Positions 60,644-64,000 of a DNA stretch of 64,000 nucleotides are shown here, piece by piece (the stretch's first letter is position 1; each line of letters starts with the position of its first letter). Both the position numbers and the translations under genes were made by a program. Origin of the DNA: Arthrobacter sp. QXT-31 (GTDB lineage Bacteria; Actinomycetota; Actinomycetes; Actinomycetales; Micrococcaceae); the NCBI RefSeq assembly GCF_001969265.1, contig NZ_CP019304.1, positions 1,674,001 through 1,738,000 of the forward strand. Reading direction: 5' to 3'. The notes beneath the pieces were generated by a model. It searched no databases. It was not told where the DNA came from and saw only the letters and a list, made by a program, of their open reading frames with translations.

Positions 60644-61540
60644 ATGACGGGCAACCTCTACCGCGGCCAGGCCGGGTTGCCGTTTTCCTCCACGCTGCGC
60701 GTCTATGAGCCACTGGACGCGTTTCCCGAGGACCAGCGCGCCGCCATCAAGTCAGCCGGCGAGCGCGCGGTGTCCCGCGCCGCCGTCGAGAACGCGGAGC
60801 TGCAGGCTTCGCTGGGACGGATCACCCGGCCCGGCGGTGATCCGTTCCCCACGGGCCGGACCGATCTGGTGCGGGTCACCCGTGCCCCCGGGGTCCCCGT
60901 GGAGGGTGCCGCCAAGGAAGGCGAGGAGGAAGCGGCCGACGGCGTGGCGCTGCTTTACTGCCCCAGCCAGCTGGTGCTTCGGGCCGGGCTGGCGGCCAAC
61001 GCCCTGATCGAAGGCATCCACGGGCCCCTGGCCGAGCTGCTGATCCCCGAGGAGCAGCGGGACAGGCACCAGGAACGCATCGACCAGGTCAACGCGCGCG
61101 ACGGGATCACCCGGGTGCACACCCGCGCCTCCACCTGGGGCATCCCGTTCAGCTGGTTTTCGCTGTTCCTCGAATCAGACCCACAGGACGTCGTCGAGGC
61201 AGGCGGCAAGATCCTCACCGTGCGCGTGTGGGCACCGATCTCCGACGCCCTCGACCGGGTGCGCTACGCCGTCGCGAACCTGGCTCTCGCCGCTCCGGAC
61301 CTGGACATGCTGGACGACCTCACGCAGCTCACCGAATGGCTGGAGCTCTTCCATGCCGACTCCATGGTGGAGCTGGACTACGGCGCGGTGGCGGACAAGG
61401 TCTACCCGGACGACTCCCCCATGGACGTGCGGCTGGGCATCGAGTGCCTCGCCGAAGGGGACATGACGGGCGCTGCCGCCGCCTACCGCCGGCTCGCTTC
61501 GCGCTGGATCCCCATCCGCCAGCTGGCCCGCGCATCCTAA
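60644..61540 (+). CDS. Conserved protein of unknown function
   Basis: The protein is 298 residues. The family is not recognised, but similar sequences are expected in other Arthrobacter because of its regular codon use and position 33 bases after xthA. Features: NLYRGQAGLPFSSTLRVYEP at the start; VHTRASTWGIPFSWFSLFLE in the middle; a C-terminal helical, acidic region ending RLASRWIPIRQLAR. There is no signal or membrane segment. Confidence 0.75.
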   Translation: MTGNLYRGQAGLPFSSTLRVYEPLDAFPEDQRAAIKSAGERAVSRAAVENAELQASLGRITRPGGDPFPTGRTDLVRVTRAPGVPVEGAAKEGEEEAADGVALLYCPSQLVLRAGLAANALIEGIHGPLAELLIPEEQRDRHQERIDQVNARDGITRVHTRASTWGIPFSWFSLFLESDPQDVVEAGGKILTVRVWAPISDALDRVRYAVANLALAAPDLDMLDDLTQLTEWLELFHADSMVELDYGAVADKVYPDDSPMDVRLGIECLAEGDMTGAAAAYRRLASRWIPIRQLARAS

Positions 61541-61550
61541 GCCCCGACGG

Positions 61551-62606
61551 TCAGGAAGAGCGGGGCGGCGCCGTCGTGCGCCTGACGATCAGGCGGTGGG
61601 GCGCGACGGAGGACCGCACCGAATCGGGGATACCCAAGAGTTCGTCCAGCAGCATCTTGGTGCCAAGCTCGGCCTGCTCGTCCGGCCGCTGCCCCACGGT
61701 GGTGAGGCCGATGGCGTCGGAAAAGTCGTGGTCGTCGATGCCGATCACGGACAGGTCCTCGGGAACCCGGACACCGACGCGGTTCGCTTCGAAGATGACG
61801 CCCATGGCCATTTCGTCGGACGCGCAGAAGATGGCTGTCGGCTTGGCGCCGGGCTGGGCCCAGAGCCGGCGGAATGCCTCCTGGCCGCTGCGGACGGTGA
61901 AGTCACCCCACTCGTCCCACTCGGGCCGGACTTCCAGGCCCGCAGCCGTCATCACGTCCTGAAAGGCAAGAATGCGGACCCGGGGAACGTCGAAGTTGAG
62001 GTCCGTTTCGTCGTCGCCGTGCAGCAGTGCGATGTCCCGGTGGCCGAGTTCGATCAGGTGCTTGACGGCGGTGGAGGCCGCCGCGTAGTCGTCTATGCCT
62101 ATGTAGGCACATTCCTCCACGTGGCCGCCCACCACCACCAGCGGAATGTCGATCTTCTGCAGGTGCTCGAGCTCGTCGCGGGTCAATGCCATACACAGGA
62201 CCAGGAGGGCGTCGATCTGCTTGTAGACCATGGTCTTGCTGAAGAGCCGCTCGCGGTGGCTGCCGTGGCCGCCGAGGTTGAAGAGGGAAAGGTTGTACTG
62301 CCGGGCGTGCAGTTCACGGTCCGCGCCCTCGATGGCTTTCGAGAAGAACCACCGGCTCACAAACGGGGCCAGCACGCCGATGGTCTTGGTGCGGCCGGTG
62401 GCCAGGCCCGACGCCGAGGACGAGGCGACGTAGCCCAGCGCGGTGGCCACCTCGAGGATCCTTTCCCGGGTTGCCGGCGACACGCGCGGCAGGCCGCGCA
62501 CGGCGCGGGACACGGTTGCCGTGGAAACACCTGCGGCCGCGGCCACGTCCTCGATGCTGACTCCTGAGTGGCCACCGCGCTGTGCCCTTTCAGTAGTGCG
62601 CGCCAC
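61551..62606 (-). CDS. LacI-family transcriptional regulator
   Basis: The protein is 351 residues from the GTG at 62606, with GAGAGGA upstream. The N-terminal helix-turn-helix is VSIEDVAAAAGVSTATVSRAVRGL, and the sugar-binding core includes VVVGGHVEECAYIGIDDYAA and IFCASDEMAMGVI. It lies at the end of an ABC sugar permease operon, 77 bases from the membrane-protein gene, and probably represses it. The ligand cannot be deduced. Confidence 0.94.
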   Translation of the reverse strand: MARTTERAQRGGHSGVSIEDVAAAAGVSTATVSRAVRGLPRVSPATRERILEVATALGYVASSSASGLATGRTKTIGVLAPFVSRWFFSKAIEGADRELHARQYNLSLFNLGGHGSHRERLFSKTMVYKQIDALLVLCMALTRDELEHLQKIDIPLVVVGGHVEECAYIGIDDYAAASTAVKHLIELGHRDIALLHGDDETDLNFDVPRVRILAFQDVMTAAGLEVRPEWDEWGDFTVRSGQEAFRRLWAQPGAKPTAIFCASDEMAMGVIFEANRVGVRVPEDLSVIGIDDHDFSDAIGLTTVGQRPDEQAELGTKMLLDELLGIPDSVRSSVAPHRLIVRRTTAPPRSS

Positions 62607-62683
62607 GATGTCCTCTCTATGTCCTCATGCGGATTTCCGCCATATTCTCCCGGCGGCAAGAATCCATTTTAGTCCGGCCGGAG

Positions 62684-62947
62684 TCACTTGCGGCGGGTGG
62701 CCGTGCGGGCGGGGAGGCGCCGGCGGAGCCTGACCATTCCGTACAGTGCAAGCAGTGTGGCCAGCAGCCCCAGCGCCCAGCCGAGGGCGGGCTGCGCCGT
62801 CACCTCCATCCAGACGGTGACGACGAGCAGCACCACGGCCCAGAAGCCGAGGAATCCGATGATGATGTCGAAGTCCTCACCCGACCGGGCGCGCTTGGGT
62901 GCGGCCCGTTCCGGCTCCCGGTGCTGTGGTGCTGCTCCGTGTGTCAC
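62684..62947 (-). CDS. Small membrane protein
   Basis: The protein is 87 residues. A polar, basic N-terminal region (about 1-27) is followed by two membrane segments (about 28-48, IIIGFLGFWAVVLLVVTVWM, and 54-70, ALGWALGLLATLLALYG) and a basic tail. Family not recognised. It overlaps the permease gene (ATGA) and so belongs to the sugar transporter operon. Confidence 0.75.
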   Translation of the reverse strand: MTHGAAPQHREPERAAPKRARSGEDFDIIIGFLGFWAVVLLVVTVWMEVTAQPALGWALGLLATLLALYGMVRLRRRLPARTATRRK

Positions 62948-63843
62948 TTGACGGCGCCCGCCGTCAGGCCAGCCACAATCTTGCGCTGGAACACCAGCAC
63001 CAGGATGACCAGCGGAATGGTGACGATGGTGCCGGCAGCCATGATCGCCGTGTACGGAATCTGCTGCGGCTGCGCTCCGGCGAAGTTGGCGATGGCCACC
63101 GTCACCGGCTGGGTCGCATCGCTGGAGAGCTGGCTGGCGATAAGGAATTCATTCCAGGAGGAGATGAACGCCAGGATCGCCGTGGTGAAAATGGCCGGCG
63201 CGGCAAGGGGCATGATGACCTTGCGGAACGCCTGTCCCTGCGTGCAGCCGTCCACGCGGGCAGATTCCTCCAGCTCCCAGGGCATTTCACGGAAGAAGGA
63301 CGTCATCGTGTAGACGGTCAGCGGCAGGACGAACGAGATGTTCGGGATGATCAGCGCCTGGTAGGTTCCCATCCAGCCGATGTTGGTGAACAGCTGGAAC
63401 AGCGGGGTGATCAGGGCAACGCCGGGGAACATGGAGGCGCCAAGGATGAAGCCGAGGACCATGTACTTGAACCGGAAGTTCAGCCGGGCGAGCGCGTAGG
63501 CCGCGAAAACACCGATCAGCAGCGAGATGGCGGTGACCACCACGCCGATGAAGATGCTGTTCAGCAGGGCCTGGCCGAAGCGGTTGCCGAACGAGGTGTC
63601 AAAGGCCGTGATGAAGTTGTCCAGTGTCACGTGGCTGGGCAGGATCGAGGTGTCGTACGTGAAGCCGACTTCACGGAACGCCACCACGACCATCCAGTAC
63701 GCAGGTGCCAGGCACCAGATCAGGATTACCGCGGCGCTGATATAGGTGCGGGCATGCGCCAGCTTCTCCTTGTTCTGGGCCTTGCGGCGGCCCCTGTCCT
63801 GCGCCTCACGCAGGCTGGTGGCGGAGGATGTCGCGGCGGTCAT
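62944..63843 (-). CDS. Carbohydrate ABC transporter permease (MalG-like)
   Basis: The protein is 299 residues with six hydrophobic segments. The EAA loop is visible as EESARVDGCTQGQAFRKVIMPLAAPA. FISSWNEFLIASQL and the C-terminal VFQRKIVAGLTAGAVK are typical of the MalG family. It overlaps the upstream permease by four bases. The sugar is unknown. Confidence 0.95.
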   Translation of the reverse strand: MTAATSSATSLREAQDRGRRKAQNKEKLAHARTYISAAVILIWCLAPAYWMVVVAFREVGFTYDTSILPSHVTLDNFITAFDTSFGNRFGQALLNSIFIGVVVTAISLLIGVFAAYALARLNFRFKYMVLGFILGASMFPGVALITPLFQLFTNIGWMGTYQALIIPNISFVLPLTVYTMTSFFREMPWELEESARVDGCTQGQAFRKVIMPLAAPAIFTTAILAFISSWNEFLIASQLSSDATQPVTVAIANFAGAQPQQIPYTAIMAAGTIVTIPLVILVLVFQRKIVAGLTAGAVK

Positions 63844-64000
63844 TTCTTCCCCTTACCGGTGGCGCCGCTCTGCTCAACAACATTTGCGCCGAGGAAACGG
63901 ACAAAGATGAAAGCGACAATGAAGATGATGATGAAGGTGATGGTGGACAGCGCCGCCGCCGAGTTGAATCCTTGCCTGATCTGGTTGATGACCAGGATGG
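63840..64000 (-). CDS. ABC transporter permease (MalF-like), C-terminal part (5' end outside window)
   Basis: Only the last 53 codons lie inside the window. The sequence INQIRQGFNSAAALSTITF and a final hydrophobic segment (FIIIFIVAFIFVRFLG), with a short polar tail ending GKGKK, fits the last membrane helix of the first permease of a sugar ABC transporter. The stop overlaps the MalG-like start (ATGA). Confidence 0.85.
   Translation of the reverse strand, partial: ILVINQIRQGFNSAAALSTITFIIIFIVAFIFVRFLGANVVEQSGATGKGKK

Overview
The window is high-GC DNA from an actinobacterium, most likely a member of the Micrococcaceae close to Arthrobacter or Pseudarthrobacter. Pointers are a dnaX-recR-lysC block, purS/purQ/purL, a DUF3151-fba-TrmH-HAD-pyrE neighbourhood, GTG and TTG starts, TANNNT -10 boxes and several apparently leaderless genes. 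It reads as ordinary chromosome: no transposase, integrase, phage gene, CRISPR array, rRNA or tRNA was recognised.

Layout. 1-3.3 kb: end of dnaX, recR, lysC. 3.3-3.9 kb: two small paralogous genes. 4.0-12.0 kb: two large secreted subtilisin-like proteases (minus strand) enclosing a plus-strand operon with two SSI-type subtilisin-inhibitor paralogues and a gene of the type annotated as 3-methyladenine DNA glycosylase. 12.8-16.2 kb: purS-purQ-purL. 16.2-19.7 kb: six minus-strand housekeeping or unknown genes carrying three copies of a palindromic repeat. 19.7-21.2 kb: a 2-oxoglutarate/Fe(II)-type oxygenase and a CoA-binding protein. 21.4-26.8 kb: a SAM-riboswitch operon of acetyl-CoA synthetase, dimethyl-sulfone monooxygenase (SfnG), O-acetylhomoserine sulfhydrylase and a second CoA-binding protein. 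26.8-29.1 kb: an ECF sigma factor, a membrane anti-sigma factor and a secreted Val/Pro/Ala-rich protein, flanked by two copies of an ECF-type promoter joined to a C-rich-loop hairpin. 29.2-39 kb: purA, a uracil-DNA-glycosylase-like gene, DUF3151, fba broken by two frameshifts, a TrmH methyltransferase, a HAD phosphatase, a Tat-exported hydrolase, an FAD-oxygenase/PyrE fusion frame and nadE. 39-49 kb: quinone oxidoreductase, IclR regulator, 3-oxoacid CoA-transferase, ankyrin lipoprotein, an HbpS-like protein with a NarL-type two-component pair, zinc alcohol dehydrogenase, cold-shock protein and DinB-like protein. 48.6-55.3 kb: acyl-CoA dehydrogenase, acyl-CoA ligase and MarR; PAS-ANTAR; ArsR; small unknowns and a CPBP-like membrane protein. 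55.3-59.7 kb: a valine-degradation operon. 59.8-64 kb: exonuclease III, an unknown protein, a LacI regulator and sugar ABC permeases.

How genes work together. The SAM-riboswitch operon reads as a sulfur-scavenging unit: SfnG opens dimethyl sulfone, MetY fixes reduced sulfur into homocysteine or methionine and releases acetate, and acetyl-CoA synthetase can recapture that acetate. The ECF island looks self-contained: the sigma factor probably recognises the GTAACC-N16-CGATTAC promoters beside it, one driving the secreted repeat protein and the other only a short hairpin RNA. The protease/inhibitor cluster suggests extracellular proteolysis with a co-located inhibitor. The most unusual items are the duplicated promoter/C-rich hairpin module, the protease-inhibitor cluster, the FAD-oxygenase/PyrE fusion and the three-copy palindrome. 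Functions are inferred from sequence recognition without a database search.
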